Shown one piece after another: positions 26,197 to 35,621 of a DNA stretch of 64,000 bases (the first letter of the stretch is position 1; the number at the start of each line of letters is the position of its first letter). The DNA is from Sulfidibacter corallicola (GTDB lineage: Bacteria > Acidobacteriota > Holophagae > Acanthopleuribacterales > Acanthopleuribacteraceae). Location: the NCBI RefSeq assembly GCF_017498545.1, contig NZ_CP071793.1, forward strand, positions 8,612,256 to 8,676,255, given 5' to 3'. The notes under the pieces were generated by a model. The model saw only the letters and a program-made list of their open reading frames with translations, had not been told where the DNA came from and did no database searches. The position numbers and the translations under genes are program-made.

Positions 26197-29100
26197 GTGT
26201 TTCGCGGTTTGCTCTATTATTGGCGTATTCATACGGCGGCGCTGCTCGGCATGGCGATCGCCGCATCGGTCCTGATCGGGGCCCTGCTCATCGGCGATTC
26301 GGTGCGCTCCAGCTTGCGGCACTTGGCCCTGGCCCGATTGGGAGCCCTGACGCATGCGCTGGCACCGGGCCGATTTTTTGACGAAGATTTTGCCGATCGG
26401 CTGCATCAAGCCGCTTCTCCAGGAGACCGTGGCGGCTTGCTGGCCGCGCCGCTGTTGTTGGTCGAGGGCAATGCCACCGCTGCCGGAACCCGGGCCTCCG
26501 GCGTCCAGGTGCTGGGCGTCGATGATCGCTTCGTGGAGGCCTTCGGCAGTTCCCAGCCACTGGTGTTCGAGACGGCCAAGCCGGGTTTTCCTGCCGCCGT
26601 CATCAACCGCGCGCTCGCCGCCGAACTGGGGATCGATGTCGGTGACGACCTGCTCCTCTCGTTTCAAAACCCCAGTGACCTGAACCGCGAGGCGATCCTT
26701 TCCCACAAGGACACCAATCGGGTCCTCCGCCGGCTGCGCGTGCAGGTCGCCGAGATCCTACCCGACGCGGGTTTGGGCGGCTTTGCCATGGGCGCGGCCA
26801 AGTCTCGTGTTTTCAACGTATTTCTCCCGCTGGATCGATTGCAACGCGAATTGGAGCGCGAGGGTCTCATCAACGTGGCCGTGGTGAGCGGCGTTCCGGA
26901 GGGCATGTCCGACGAGGATTTGACGCGTCGGATCGGTACGGCCATGACGCTCGGAGATTTGGGACTCGCCTGGCGACTGGGTCCGGATTCGGTCACTCTG
27001 GAAAGCCGCTCGTTTTTTTTCGATGAAGCCCACCTGCGGATGTTCGAGGATACGGCCGCCCGGCTGTCCGTGCCCGACCGTTTTCCCGTCTTCACCTACC
27101 TGGCCAATCGGTTGGGAACCTCGGATCGAGCCGTTCCCTATTCCACCGTCTGTGCCTTGCCGATCGATGCGGCCCGACCGGGATTCCGCGTGGCGGAGGG
27201 CGAGGGAGGCCTGGACGACGAGGGCATTTGGCTCAACGCTTGGACCGCCGCTCAGTTGCAAGTGGGTCTCGGCGATCGGGTTGTCATGGATTTTTTCCAG
27301 GTGGAACAGGGGGGTGAGAGCCGCGAATCGCAGGTTTCCTTCGAGGTACAGGGCATCGTCGAGATGTCCGGCATGGGCGTCGATGCGAACCTTTCACCCA
27401 CCTTTCCGGGCATCGAAGACGCCGACAACATGAGCGACTGGGATCCTCCGTTTCAAATGAACCTGTCCGCGATTCGACCCGTGGACGAGACTTATTGGGA
27501 CGATTATCGCGCCGCGCCCAAGGCCTTCGTGACCCTGGATCGGGGCCGGCGCATGTGGCACAACCGCTTTGGGGAGGCCACCGGATTTCGTCTGCTCACA
27601 CAGGAACCGGAAGCGATGCGGGACCGGTGGCGCGACGAGCTGAAACGGGTGCTGACGCCGGAGTTCGGCAACATGGCGCCGTTTCCATTGCGGCGCTTGG
27701 CGTTGGAAGGAGCCGCCGGAGCCACCGATTTCACCGGTCTGTTCATCGCCTTCAGCTTTTTCCTCATCGCCGCCGCCTTGGGCCTGTTGGGCATGTTGAT
27801 GCGCCTGGCCGTGAGCGAGCGATCGCGTGAAATCGGAACCCGCCTGGCGTTGGGTTTTCCGCCGCGCAAGGTGCGCGCGGTGTTCGTCCGAGAAGGCCTG
27901 GTGTTGGCTGCCGCCGGTTCGACCCTCGGCGTGTTCGGCGCCTGGGGTTTCGCCGCGGTGATGATGTACGGCATGCGGCACTGGTGGGGCTTGGGTACCT
28001 CGGTGCTCGAATTACACGTCTCGTTCCTGCCGGCATTGGTCGGCTGGGTGAGCTCGGTACTGGTGGCCTGGCTGACGGTGGTGTGGGCCGTGCGCGACGT
28101 GCGTCGTTTGGATGCCGCCCGGCTGCTGGCCGGCGGTCGTACCGACGCCATGCATTTCGGAAAGGGGCGCGCACGCTGGGTACGCGCCCTGGCCCTGCTC
28201 CTGGGATTGGGTTGCCTGGTGAGCCTCGCGTTCGTGGAGCAAACCGCCGGACCCGCCTTCGGCCTGGGGGTCGCCCTGCTTGTGGCCGGCCTGGCCCAAG
28301 TGTCGCTCGGGTTTCGTCCCTTTCCCGGTGACGCGCCCTTCGACGGCTTGACCGGCATGGCGCGTCGCAACCTGGCACTGTTCTCGGGAAGGGCCCTGCT
28401 ATCGGTTTTTTTGGTGGCTGCGGCCTGCTTCGTCCTGGTGGTCACCGGCTTGAGCAAGTACGAAGGCGGTGCGGATGCCCAGACGCCAGGTGGTCCGGCC
28501 GGCGGCTACGATCTCGTCGCCGAATCCGACGTGCCCCTGTTCGTGGATCTTTCCGACGAGAAGGGTTGGGATGCGCTGACTCTCGACGATGGGTTGCGTC
28601 AAATGCTTGCCGAAACGGATCTGGTCCCGATGCGGCTACTGCCAGGCGACGATGCGAGCTGTTTGAATCTGTTTGCACCCCGTAAGCCGCGCATTCTCGG
28701 CTTGCCGAACCCCGAAGCTCTGAACGGACGATTTACCTTTTTCAGCACCCTGGAGCCGGCCGACAATCCCTGGACCCTGTTGAACACCGAATTCGAAGAT
28801 GGCGCCATACCCGTGATCGGCGATTTCAATTCCATTTTGTGGATCTTGAAATCGGGTTTGGGCAAGGACATCGTGGTGCCCAACGCCGGCGGCGAACCCC
28901 TGCGATTGCGGATCGTGGCCACGGTCAACAAGAGCATCTTCCAAAGTGAGCTGATCATGGCGGAATCGCAGTTCCTGCGGGCATTCCCCGATCGCGCGGG
29001 ATTCAACTATTATTTAATGGAATCCCGTTCCGGCGATCCCCAGGCCTTGATGCCCGCCTTGGAGCGCGGCCTGGCCGAATACGGGCTCGATGCCAAGTCG

Positions 29101-29520
29101 ACCGGGCAACTGCTGGCCGGTTTTCACGCCATCGAGAATACCTACATCTCCATTTTCCAGGTACTGGGCGGCCTGGGCCTGCTGTTGGGAACCCTGGGGC
29201 TCGCCCTGATCGTGCTCCGCAACGCGTTGGAACGGGCCGGCGAGTTGGCGACGCTGCAGGCGTTGGGTTTCTCCCAAAATCGATTGCTGTGGCTGCAGTT
29301 CGCCGAAATGGGGCTCGTGCTGTCGAAGGGCATGCTGGTGGGCAGTCTTTCCGCGCTCGTGGCGGTGCTGCCGCAAATGTATCGCGTCGACGCCGGTCCG
29401 GCGGTCGAGCCGGTGCTCTACACACTGGCCGCGGTATTCCTCACCGGCATGTTGGCGACGCGTTGGGCGGTCGGTCGCGTGTTGCGGTTGCCCCTGCTCG
29501 AGAACCTCAAAGCCCGCTGA
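26197..29520 (+). CDS. Very large FtsX/LolE-type ABC permease, no ATPase nearby
   Basis: An 1,107-residue membrane protein. One TM opens it (AALLGMAIAASVLIGALLIG), followed by a large periplasmic domain (about 60-500), a three-TM FtsX block (LFIAFSFFLIAAALGLLGML; two more by residue 640), an additional TM cluster (about 660-770), a second periplasmic domain (about 780-960) and a terminal FtsX block (LGGLGLLLGTLGLALIVLRN, ending LRLPLLENLKAR). The family extrudes lipids, lipoproteins or peptides by mechanotransmission with a MacB/LolD-type ATPase. No ATPase is encoded next to it, so it is an orphan relying on one elsewhere. GTG 26197 follows GGAGG by 5 bases. It converges on the next gene with a 12-base gap. 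Confidence 0.88.
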   Translation: MFRGLLYYWRIHTAALLGMAIAASVLIGALLIGDSVRSSLRHLALARLGALTHALAPGRFFDEDFADRLHQAASPGDRGGLLAAPLLLVEGNATAAGTRASGVQVLGVDDRFVEAFGSSQPLVFETAKPGFPAAVINRALAAELGIDVGDDLLLSFQNPSDLNREAILSHKDTNRVLRRLRVQVAEILPDAGLGGFAMGAAKSRVFNVFLPLDRLQRELEREGLINVAVVSGVPEGMSDEDLTRRIGTAMTLGDLGLAWRLGPDSVTLESRSFFFDEAHLRMFEDTAARLSVPDRFPVFTYLANRLGTSDRAVPYSTVCALPIDAARPGFRVAEGEGGLDDEGIWLNAWTAAQLQVGLGDRVVMDFFQVEQGGESRESQVSFEVQGIVEMSGMGVDANLSPTFPGIEDADNMSDWDPPFQMNLSAIRPVDETYWDDYRAAPKAFVTLDRGRRMWHNRFGEATGFRLLTQEPEAMRDRWRDELKRVLTPEFGNMAPFPLRRLALEGAAGATDFTGLFIAFSFFLIAAALGLLGMLMRLAVSERSREIGTRLALGFPPRKVRAVFVREGLVLAAAGSTLGVFGAWGFAAVMMYGMRHWWGLGTSVLELHVSFLPALVGWVSSVLVAWLTVVWAVRDVRRLDAARLLAGGRTDAMHFGKGRARWVRALALLLGLGCLVSLAFVEQTAGPAFGLGVALLVAGLAQVSLGFRPFPGDAPFDGLTGMARRNLALFSGRALLSVFLVAAACFVLVVTGLSKYEGGADAQTPGGPAGGYDLVAESDVPLFVDLSDEKGWDALTLDDGLRQMLAETDLVPMRLLPGDDASCLNLFAPRKPRILGLPNPEALNGRFTFFSTLEPADNPWTLLNTEFEDGAIPVIGDFNSILWILKSGLGKDIVVPNAGGEPLRLRIVATVNKSIFQSELIMAESQFLRAFPDRAGFNYYLMESRSGDPQALMPALERGLAEYGLDAKSTGQLLAGFHAIENTYISIFQVLGGLGLLLGTLGLALIVLRNALERAGELATLQALGFSQNRLLWLQFAEMGLVLSKGMLVGSLSALVAVLPQMYRVDAGPAVEPVLYTLAAVFLTGMLATRWAVGRVLRLPLLENLKAR

Positions 29521-29532
29521 CGCCGCGGGGCC

Positions 29533-30228
29533 TCAGTCCAGAGGGAACACCACCATGGCGGTCGTGCCTTCGCCGGGCGTGCTGGCGATGGTCAGTGCGC
29601 CGCTGTGTACTTCGGCGATCAATTTGCAGAGTTGCAGACCCAACCCGTCTTCGTCTTCCAGAGGCGCCTTGATTTCCGCGTAGGGCGCCACGTGTTCGTA
29701 GGTTTCCGAGTCCATGCCGTGGCCCTCGTCGGACACGCAGATCAGGTAACCCGTTCCTTCGACTCGGCCCTGCACCACCACGCGCGAATCGGGAAAACTG
29801 TAGGCCAGCGCGTTCTCCAGGAGTTCGTTGAGGAGAATCTTCATTTCGTCGAACGAAATGCGAACGGTCGCCAACTCGAGATCGAACACCACGTGGGGAC
29901 AGCGATTGAATCGCGAGGTCAAGCCGGACAGCGCCTTTTCGATGGCCGGTTGCCACATGGCGCAACGCCGCGCCTGGAATTCGTTGAGCTTGGCGGGCGT
30001 CCCCAGTGCTTGGAGCAGGGAGTCGTACAGCGCCTTCTTCTCCTCCCGGGAGATCGGGGGAAGCGGTTGCTCGGGAACCAAGGACTCGTTGCCCTGGCCA
30101 ATCAGGTGGCCGGGCTTTGCGGTGGCGGCATGCCCCGTGGCGACACCGGATAGGTTCCGTTCGGGCCGTCCTGGCTCGAGATGGGAACGCAGATCCGAGG
30201 TATTTTCCACCGCATTGGCTTGATTCAT
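29533..30228 (-). CDS. HATPase-domain protein (histidine-kinase-like, no clear HisKA)
   Basis: A 231-residue protein. Residues about 70-130 form a helical region without a recognisable H-box, and the C-terminal half is an HATPase_c domain: N box LLNELLENALAYSFPD, G1 VSDEGHGMDS, G2 DGLGLQLCKLIAEVHSG, and a closing GEGTTAMVVFPLD. It may be a stand-alone kinase with an unusual phosphoacceptor, a phosphatase, or a protein kinase of the anti-sigma type; the N-terminal 55 residues look disordered. ATG 30228 follows AAAGGAG by 6 bases. It is a single gene. Confidence 0.85.
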   Translation of the reverse strand: MNQANAVENTSDLRSHLEPGRPERNLSGVATGHAATAKPGHLIGQGNESLVPEQPLPPISREEKKALYDSLLQALGTPAKLNEFQARRCAMWQPAIEKALSGLTSRFNRCPHVVFDLELATVRISFDEMKILLNELLENALAYSFPDSRVVVQGRVEGTGYLICVSDEGHGMDSETYEHVAPYAEIKAPLEDEDGLGLQLCKLIAEVHSGALTIASTPGEGTTAMVVFPLD

Positions 30229-31066
30229 GAGAGCTCCTTTGTAAAAAGGCCGATGACTCTGGTTGAAAAAATGGCTTCCAAGTACTTGTTTCTGTTTGGC
30301 TTTGCCTATTTGGAGGGCGGTGTGTGGGGTTCTGGTGCTTGTGGTTGGAATGGTTCTGTAGCTCCCGTTTTGTGATTGATGAGCTGTCGCGTGGGCCGCC
30401 TGCGAGGTGATCATGACCAAAAGACCGGGCTCCCATGGTTCGCATGCACTTTACCTTAACCAGGGATTCGCCGCCCGAAGGCCGTTCGAGAGCGGTGAAA
30501 GTCGAATCCCTATCTATCGTGCGCGTGAGGGGCGTGGCTTGGTCGGTGACGTCCGCGTATGTGTGGAACCGGGCTGAACGCTTCGGGAAAATGAAGCGCG
30601 TTTCCGACGGCGATCGTGCCGCATCTGCACCGTTTCCGAAATCAGTCTAGCGCAATCCAGAGACGATTGGGTAGGGCGGTGGGTGATTTTTTTAACAAAT
30701 GTTAGGAAATTTTACACATTTTTGACCAAAATGAAGTAAAAAAGACTAAATACGAAATCAGCAGCACCTGATATCCCAGGCGCGCAACTAAAGAGGGGAG
30801 TAGAGCCTTTCGCAGAGGTCGATCGATTTATCGACGAAAAATGGGGACGCTCCAGGGCGACGGAATGATAAGGCCTCGGGATTGGCCAGGATGTCCCTTT
30901 TTGGACTTAAGTTGGCCGAATTCAGGAGATTCGCTTGTTTGGCCTAATTGTGAGACGGCCTCGATCTGGCCAGAAACGATTCCATTCTGGAAAGCTTTGG
31001 ATTTACGGTAACCATGGTCCAACCGGCGTCAAGGGACCTGGTGCATATCGCGATTAAAGGCAAGAC
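30229..31066. other. Intergenic region of about 840 bases, no gene seen
   Basis: Nothing convincing is encoded. An AT-rich stretch at about 30685-30755 contains TTGACC followed 17-19 bases later by ACTAAATA, a possible promoter reading rightwards, but no gene follows on that strand. A short hairpin gtcgat/atcgac lies near 30820-30835. Confidence 0.35.
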
Positions 31067-31087
31067 CCCGGGGCGAACCGCCCCGGG
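31067..31087 (-). terminator. GC-rich terminator hairpin of the nitrilase-like gene
   Basis: A 9-bp perfect stem (cccggggcg / cgccccggg) with a 3-base loop lies 31 bases after the minus-strand stop codon. On the minus strand it is followed by GTCTTGCCTTT, a weak T-tract. Confidence 0.65.
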
Positions 31088-31117
31088 ATGCACGGATTGA
31101 AGTAAATCGGTTGTCGA

Positions 31118-33469
31118 TCAAGTGCGGTGACTGGGCATCCTGAGCAGGTCCAAATGCGCGAGCCGCTTGATTTGTGCGGTGTTCAATTCCATTTGCTCCG
31201 ACGTCCTTGCCTTGATGTAAGAAACGAGTAAGGATCTGGCTTCCTCGGCCGTTTGAACTGGCTTCTCGCCGTTAAAGGCCGTGAGATCCGGGTTTTGGTT
31301 GATGGCTTCGACGACTTCGGGCAGGTTCTCTTCGCTCAGTTCGAGATGGTTCTTCAGCTCTGTCGCCGTTTGGATTTGGTCACCGAGCCTACTGATTTGA
31401 TCGGCTTCGCTCCGCGTCAGTTCGGCAATCATGTCTTTCATGTGAGATTCGGTTTCCGAAGTGAAGGACTCGTCATCCGAGTCGGGCGCACGGTCAAGGT
31501 GGATTGGTGCACTGATGTCCACACTGAACCCGCCGCGATTGACATCGATCGGGAAGGTCGGCGGAAATTGTTTGCCGTACATGGGTCGAGGAGTGAGCTC
31601 CCGTGTATGGGGATCGAAATCCACGATCAGCGAGGGGGCATCCTGCCGCTTGGTGAAATCCTTGACTTTGGATTCGCTGTTCAAGCCGTCGTTGACCGCC
31701 ATCGAGGTGTGAACCCCGTCCATGTGATTCGGTAGTTTGCTCGACGGAACCCCGGCCGAAACGACCTGCAGGTGGTCCACATTGCGGTGCTCGCTGGACA
31801 AGGCATCGTAGAAGCCTTCAGAGTAGTCGCGACAAATTGCGACGGCCAGCCGCATGCCGGTCTTGGGGGATTCGAATTCGAAGCTCGAGGCGTCGATGCC
31901 TACATCGCGAGCGTTGGCAATCGATTGTTGGCGGGACGTTTGAGGATTGTTGCCGCTGGGAAAGGCCGAGAACGATTCGTGGCGAATGTCCTGAATATTC
32001 TTGCTATAGCCCTTGCCGCTGGTGGCGGCTTTCGTATAGTGCGGGTTGTCGATTTCCGAAGGCACGACTTTGCTGACCGAGCCCATTTTCCCATCGATGC
32101 CACCTTCGATGACGATCGCCTTGTTTTCGGTCGTCTTGAACATGGTGTGCCGCATGGGAACGGCCGTATATTGGCGGTTGGGGTCGCTTCTGAATTTGAC
32201 GGTCCGGCCGCCACGCGATTCTTCCTTGATTTTCGTTCTGTTCACGCCGGATTTGTGCTCGGTGCGGTCGGAGGCCGTCATGTAAAAAGGCAGGAATTTG
32301 TTTTTGAATGCAGGCAGCTTTTGTTCGACGGCGTCCGCGACGGTCTGGAACGGCAGGCGACCCGGCGGATCTTGCATTTGGCTCTTCAGTTCCTTTTCCA
32401 CACGCGTGTAAAGGCGCAGAATCGTTTTCACCGAACTCAGGTTCTTGAAATCACGCTTGACGCCGACAGCGGACTTGTAGGGGACGACCAGGCTCGCCAA
32501 AATGTCCTGAGCTTCGGCGAGTGCCGCGGCGTCGTTTTGTTGGACGAGGTCCCGCAACCTGTTCAATTGCGCTTCGGAAGGTTGCCGGCCTTGACCCAGG
32601 GAGGTCAGGAACATCAAGGCCTTGCGGTTTTTATCCAGGAATTGGATTTCCTTGATCGCTGCCTCCAAGACTTCGCCCTCGTCGATTTCCGCATCTTTCA
32701 ATTCGTCGGGCGCCAATTGCGCCGCGTCGGGGTTCAGGGCCGTCAGCGCCCGATTGTATTCGTGCCCGACCGCCGACATGATCTTCCGTTCGCGAGAAGG
32801 TTCCCTTTTGAAGTTTTCGTTCTCGGAGGATTCCGCCCGTTCTTTGATGGGGTCCAATGCGTTTGCGTCGAAGCCAAACGCCTCCTCGATTTGTCTGAGA
32901 TCGGAATCCACGAGTTTCGCGAGGTCTTCGGGGGCGTGGGCCACGGTCATGGTGCCGCATACGAAGACGCAACCTTCGAACTGTTCCTGGGAGGCCAGGC
33001 GCTGAATCTCGGCAATGGCATGAGCTTCCAATTCCGGGCTCAGATTGTGGCCGAAATCGTTCCAAAAGAATTCGGGGAGAGTGTAGACCTTTTTGGTATT
33101 GGGTCGGGGATCGTCCCACTTGCCATGGTGTAGGACTTCAAATGCATGGAAGGCTGCCTCGGCCTTGGCGGTGATCGATGCCTTGCTGTTTGGCAGCGCA
33201 CCGCTGTCGTCGATGGTGTTGATGCGTAGCTGAACGACTTGGAGGCGTTTCGCTTCATCGCCCTTGGCCTTCGATTCCAGCGCGATTTGATCGATTGGTA
33301 CCGAATGGGAGACGTGTCCCTTCGCCTCCAGTTTGGGCGAGCTGGAGTTGGAGGGGGTGGAACTCAGCTTGAGGGGGCTGGGGGTTTTGTGTGGGTGAAC
33401 ACTTGGCGTGTGGCTCTGCAGGATTGGCGATGAATGTGAACTGGAATGGCGAACGTGATTGCTGGACAT
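31118..33469 (-). CDS. Nitrilase-superfamily protein with disordered N-terminus and large insertion
   Basis: A 783-residue protein with no close family I recognise, but with the nitrilase triad in order: Glu133 in YTLPEFFWND, Lys467 in GKMGSVSKVVPSEID (preceded by NKAIVIEGGIDG) and Cys546 in LAVAICRDYSEGF (followed by DHLQVVSAGVPSS). In typical C-N hydrolases Glu and Lys are about 70 residues apart; here about 330, because of a charged helical insertion at about 170-440. The first 55 residues are Ser/Pro/His-rich and look disordered, and the last 110 are acidic and helical. Such a layout recalls secreted effectors or toxins, though no signal peptide is seen. The start at ATG 33469 follows AGGAG by 9 bases. 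It stands alone with its own terminator. Confidence 0.7.
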   Translation of the reverse strand: MSSNHVRHSSSHSSPILQSHTPSVHPHKTPSPLKLSSTPSNSSSPKLEAKGHVSHSVPIDQIALESKAKGDEAKRLQVVQLRINTIDDSGALPNSKASITAKAEAAFHAFEVLHHGKWDDPRPNTKKVYTLPEFFWNDFGHNLSPELEAHAIAEIQRLASQEQFEGCVFVCGTMTVAHAPEDLAKLVDSDLRQIEEAFGFDANALDPIKERAESSENENFKREPSRERKIMSAVGHEYNRALTALNPDAAQLAPDELKDAEIDEGEVLEAAIKEIQFLDKNRKALMFLTSLGQGRQPSEAQLNRLRDLVQQNDAAALAEAQDILASLVVPYKSAVGVKRDFKNLSSVKTILRLYTRVEKELKSQMQDPPGRLPFQTVADAVEQKLPAFKNKFLPFYMTASDRTEHKSGVNRTKIKEESRGGRTVKFRSDPNRQYTAVPMRHTMFKTTENKAIVIEGGIDGKMGSVSKVVPSEIDNPHYTKAATSGKGYSKNIQDIRHESFSAFPSGNNPQTSRQQSIANARDVGIDASSFEFESPKTGMRLAVAICRDYSEGFYDALSSEHRNVDHLQVVSAGVPSSKLPNHMDGVHTSMAVNDGLNSESKVKDFTKRQDAPSLIVDFDPHTRELTPRPMYGKQFPPTFPIDVNRGGFSVDISAPIHLDRAPDSDDESFTSETESHMKDMIAELTRSEADQISRLGDQIQTATELKNHLELSEENLPEVVEAINQNPDLTAFNGEKPVQTAEEARSLLVSYIKARTSEQMELNTAQIKRLAHLDLLRMPSHRT

Positions 33470-33728
33470 ACTCTTCAACTCCTTGGCGGTTGGTTGCACT
33501 CATCCTGGACCGGAGTTACCTCCAACTTCCGAAAGAGCCGGGACTGAGGGCATGGTCCAGGTCGCAGGTATTCACCACACTCTCATTGTCGAGTGCTGCG
33601 CGACCTGAATCAGGAAAGTGATGGAAGGTATGTGCGACCCGGGTTTATCGTCGAATAAACGCGAACGGCGAAGGGTATCGGACACACCTGTGTTTGGTTG
33701 GCTCTGCGGAAACATCGAGCCATGATGC
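33470..33728 (+). ncRNA. Candidate small RNA or orphan leader ending in a terminator
   Basis: No protein gene is seen between the nitrilase-like gene start and 33942. A clear plus-strand terminator ends this stretch (33729-33762), so a rightward transcript is implied. Several GGA triplets occur (for example at about 33610, 33623, 33676, 33708), which would suit a CsrA-type sponge, but no promoter was identified and this is a guess. Confidence 0.2.
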
Positions 33729-33762
33729 GACCCGTTCACGGGCTGAGAGGAACGGGTCTTTT
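33729..33762 (+). terminator. Intrinsic terminator, plus strand, without a recognised gene
   Basis: An 8-bp stem (gacccgtt at 33729-33736, aacgggtc at 33751-33758) with a 14-base loop is followed immediately by TTTT. Both flanking genes are on the minus strand. Confidence 0.6.
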
Positions 33763-33942
33763 GGGGAAACGACTCATCCCCGATGAGTTACGAGATTACC
33801 CCAGGAATGTGGAGAAAAAGTGACGCAATCTTGGAGCTTTTCGGGAGTGACCGGAATGACGGAAAAAAACGCACCCCGGATTCGGCCGAAATGGCCTCCC
33901 GGGAGAGGTTCCGACCTTGAAGCTCGTCGGATATCATCGACT

Positions 33943-34848
33943 TCAGCCGGGGTTGTGGGCCGCCCATTTCCTGGCGGTGGTCGATTCGAACAGCAGCAGT
34001 GCCTGGCACTTGGGACAGCGCGCTTTGGCGTGGCTGGCCGGATCGGGCAGGCGCACCTTCTGGCTGCAGACGAAGCACATCACCACCTCGCGCTCGACCG
34101 GAACCGTGAGCTGGCTGGAGTCGGCCAATTTGGCTTGGAGCTTTCCGCCGCCACCGCCGCTGGTGATCGCCTGATAGGCGTTTTTGACCTTGGCGAACCG
34201 TTCGCTCGCCAATTCCCGCAACTCTTCGGGCGCGCTGTGGTGGCGGTCCGGATGGTATTTGATGCTCATTTCCCGGAAGGCCGCCTTCACCTGCTCGGGT
34301 TTGGCGTTGAACGGCAGTCCCAATGTCTCGTAGTCGTCGTTGCGGACTTCGCGGTAAAAGGGCTGGCGACAAATATCCGACTCTTCCTTGGTGGCGCCCA
34401 TGCGTTCCGCCAATCGGTCGATGCAGGCCACCTCTTCGGGCGATATTTTCAGGTCCTTGGCCGCGACACGCCAGGCGTACATCAGCAACGCCATCCGCAG
34501 TTCGGGCTTGGTTCGCGCCGACTGAACCACCTTCTCGAAGATTTGGGTGTTGTTCTGCGCTTTCTCGATCATGAAGCGAATGTGTTTCGGGTCGACCCCC
34601 TGGGCCAACGATGCACAAATTTCGACGATCAGCTCGCGTTCGAGCTCGGTCTGCTTGCCATCGGCGCGGGCGACCTGGCTCAAAAAGCTGGCGACACCAA
34701 GGATCGTCACCTCGTCCTTTTCGTTTTTCTTGTCCGAGGACGTGTAATTGTCGACGCCGTGACCGACGAGGGCACCGATGCCTGCGCCCAGTGGGCCGCC
34801 GAATGCAGCGCCCAACGCGGCGCCGAACGCTTTCCATCCCCAAGCCAT
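33943..34848 (-). CDS. TerB/DjlA-like co-chaperone with J domain and zinc ribbon
   Basis: A 301-residue protein. It begins with a Gly/Ala-rich glycine-zipper-like segment (AFGAALGAAFGGPLGAGIGA) that may contact membrane, then a TerB-like helical domain (residues about 45-165, VASFLSQVARADGKQTELER), then a J domain with the HPD motif (REMSIKYHPDRHHSAPEEL) and a C-terminal two-CxxC zinc-ribbon (MCFVCSQKV and ARCPKCQALL). J domains stimulate DnaK ATPase; the TerB-J order is that of DjlA. The zinc ribbon at the end is not part of standard DjlA. ATG 34848 follows GGAGG by about 9 bases. It lies 196 bases downstream of the NUDIX gene on the same strand. Confidence 0.88.
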   Translation of the reverse strand: MAWGWKAFGAALGAAFGGPLGAGIGALVGHGVDNYTSSDKKNEKDEVTILGVASFLSQVARADGKQTELERELIVEICASLAQGVDPKHIRFMIEKAQNNTQIFEKVVQSARTKPELRMALLMYAWRVAAKDLKISPEEVACIDRLAERMGATKEESDICRQPFYREVRNDDYETLGLPFNAKPEQVKAAFREMSIKYHPDRHHSAPEELRELASERFAKVKNAYQAITSGGGGGKLQAKLADSSQLTVPVEREVVMCFVCSQKVRLPDPASHAKARCPKCQALLLFESTTARKWAAHNPG

Positions 34849-35044
34849 AACTAAACTTCCTCCCTCGAATTTCCGGAAGTGAGACCGCGGTCGATTGCTT
34901 CCGAACATTCTCCAAAGAAACCCTCGGATTTCCTAGGAAAAGTTGGCCCGTGCATGAACACCTCCTGCCCGCGAGGCGCCGGTGTTGTGTAAGGGCCGGC
35001 ACCTGAAATTGGGGAGAGGGTCTCGCAACGAAATCTGACGCGGC

Positions 35045-35569
35045 TCACGGGCGACCCTCGCGATTGAACAGGCAGGCCCCGCTGATGTGTTCGTCTAGTC
35101 GGATCAGGCGATCTTCGTCGTCGAAAAGGGCATTGAGCATGAACGGCTCGTTGCGGAACATGTAACTGTACACGTAGGGATCGGTCTCTGGAACGGGCGA
35201 GCGATGGAGTTCGTCGAAATCCAACCACTTCAAGGTGCCTTCCGTGCATGTGGGCGGTTCGCGATACTCGATCTCGGCCGAATACACGAAGCCGACCCAG
35301 TTCATATGGGCCAGGGGAGAGGTTTCCACCAACATGCCGCGGTAGCGCATGGTATCGAGTTCGATGCCGGTCTCTTCGTACGTTTCGCGAATGGCACCCG
35401 CCAGCGGCGTTTCGTTGGGATCCACCTTCCCGCCGAGGGGGGTGAAGCGGCCGATATGCGGCTCTTTGGTTCGTTCCAGCAACATCAGGTTCCGGTGGTG
35501 GTGCAGCACACACAGGGTGGCGACCCGTTTGAGACCGGGACTGACGAAATGAGGATGGTCGGGATTCAC
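35045..35569 (-). CDS. NUDIX hydrolase (MutT-like)
   Basis: A 174-residue NUDIX protein. The NUDIX box is complete: GGKVDPNETPLAGAIRETYE, then ETGIEL (Gx5Ex7REx2EExGI). The early LCVLHHHRNLMLLERTKEPH strand pair and the WVGFVYSAEIEY strand are typical of the 8-oxo-dGTP diphosphatase/MutT group, which cleanse oxidised nucleotides, but other nucleoside diphosphate derivatives are possible. The start is GTG 35569, preceded by GGAAGG at 6 bases spacing. It is 52 bases downstream of the heptose kinase gene and likely cotranscribed with it. Confidence 0.9.
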   Translation of the reverse strand: MNPDHPHFVSPGLKRVATLCVLHHHRNLMLLERTKEPHIGRFTPLGGKVDPNETPLAGAIRETYEETGIELDTMRYRGMLVETSPLAHMNWVGFVYSAEIEYREPPTCTEGTLKWLDFDELHRSPVPETDPYVYSYMFRNEPFMLNALFDDEDRLIRLDEHISGACLFNREGRP

Positions 35570-35621
35570 TGAGCACCTTCCTGATCGATTTGTCGGCGGG
35601 CCGACGGACGGCCGCCTCGAA

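Noticed and set aside
31772..33133. Plus-strand frame of about 450 codons opposite the nitrilase-like gene
   Set aside because: No ribosome site and Phe/Arg/Gly-rich shadow composition; the minus strand has a ribosome site, terminator and active-site motifs.
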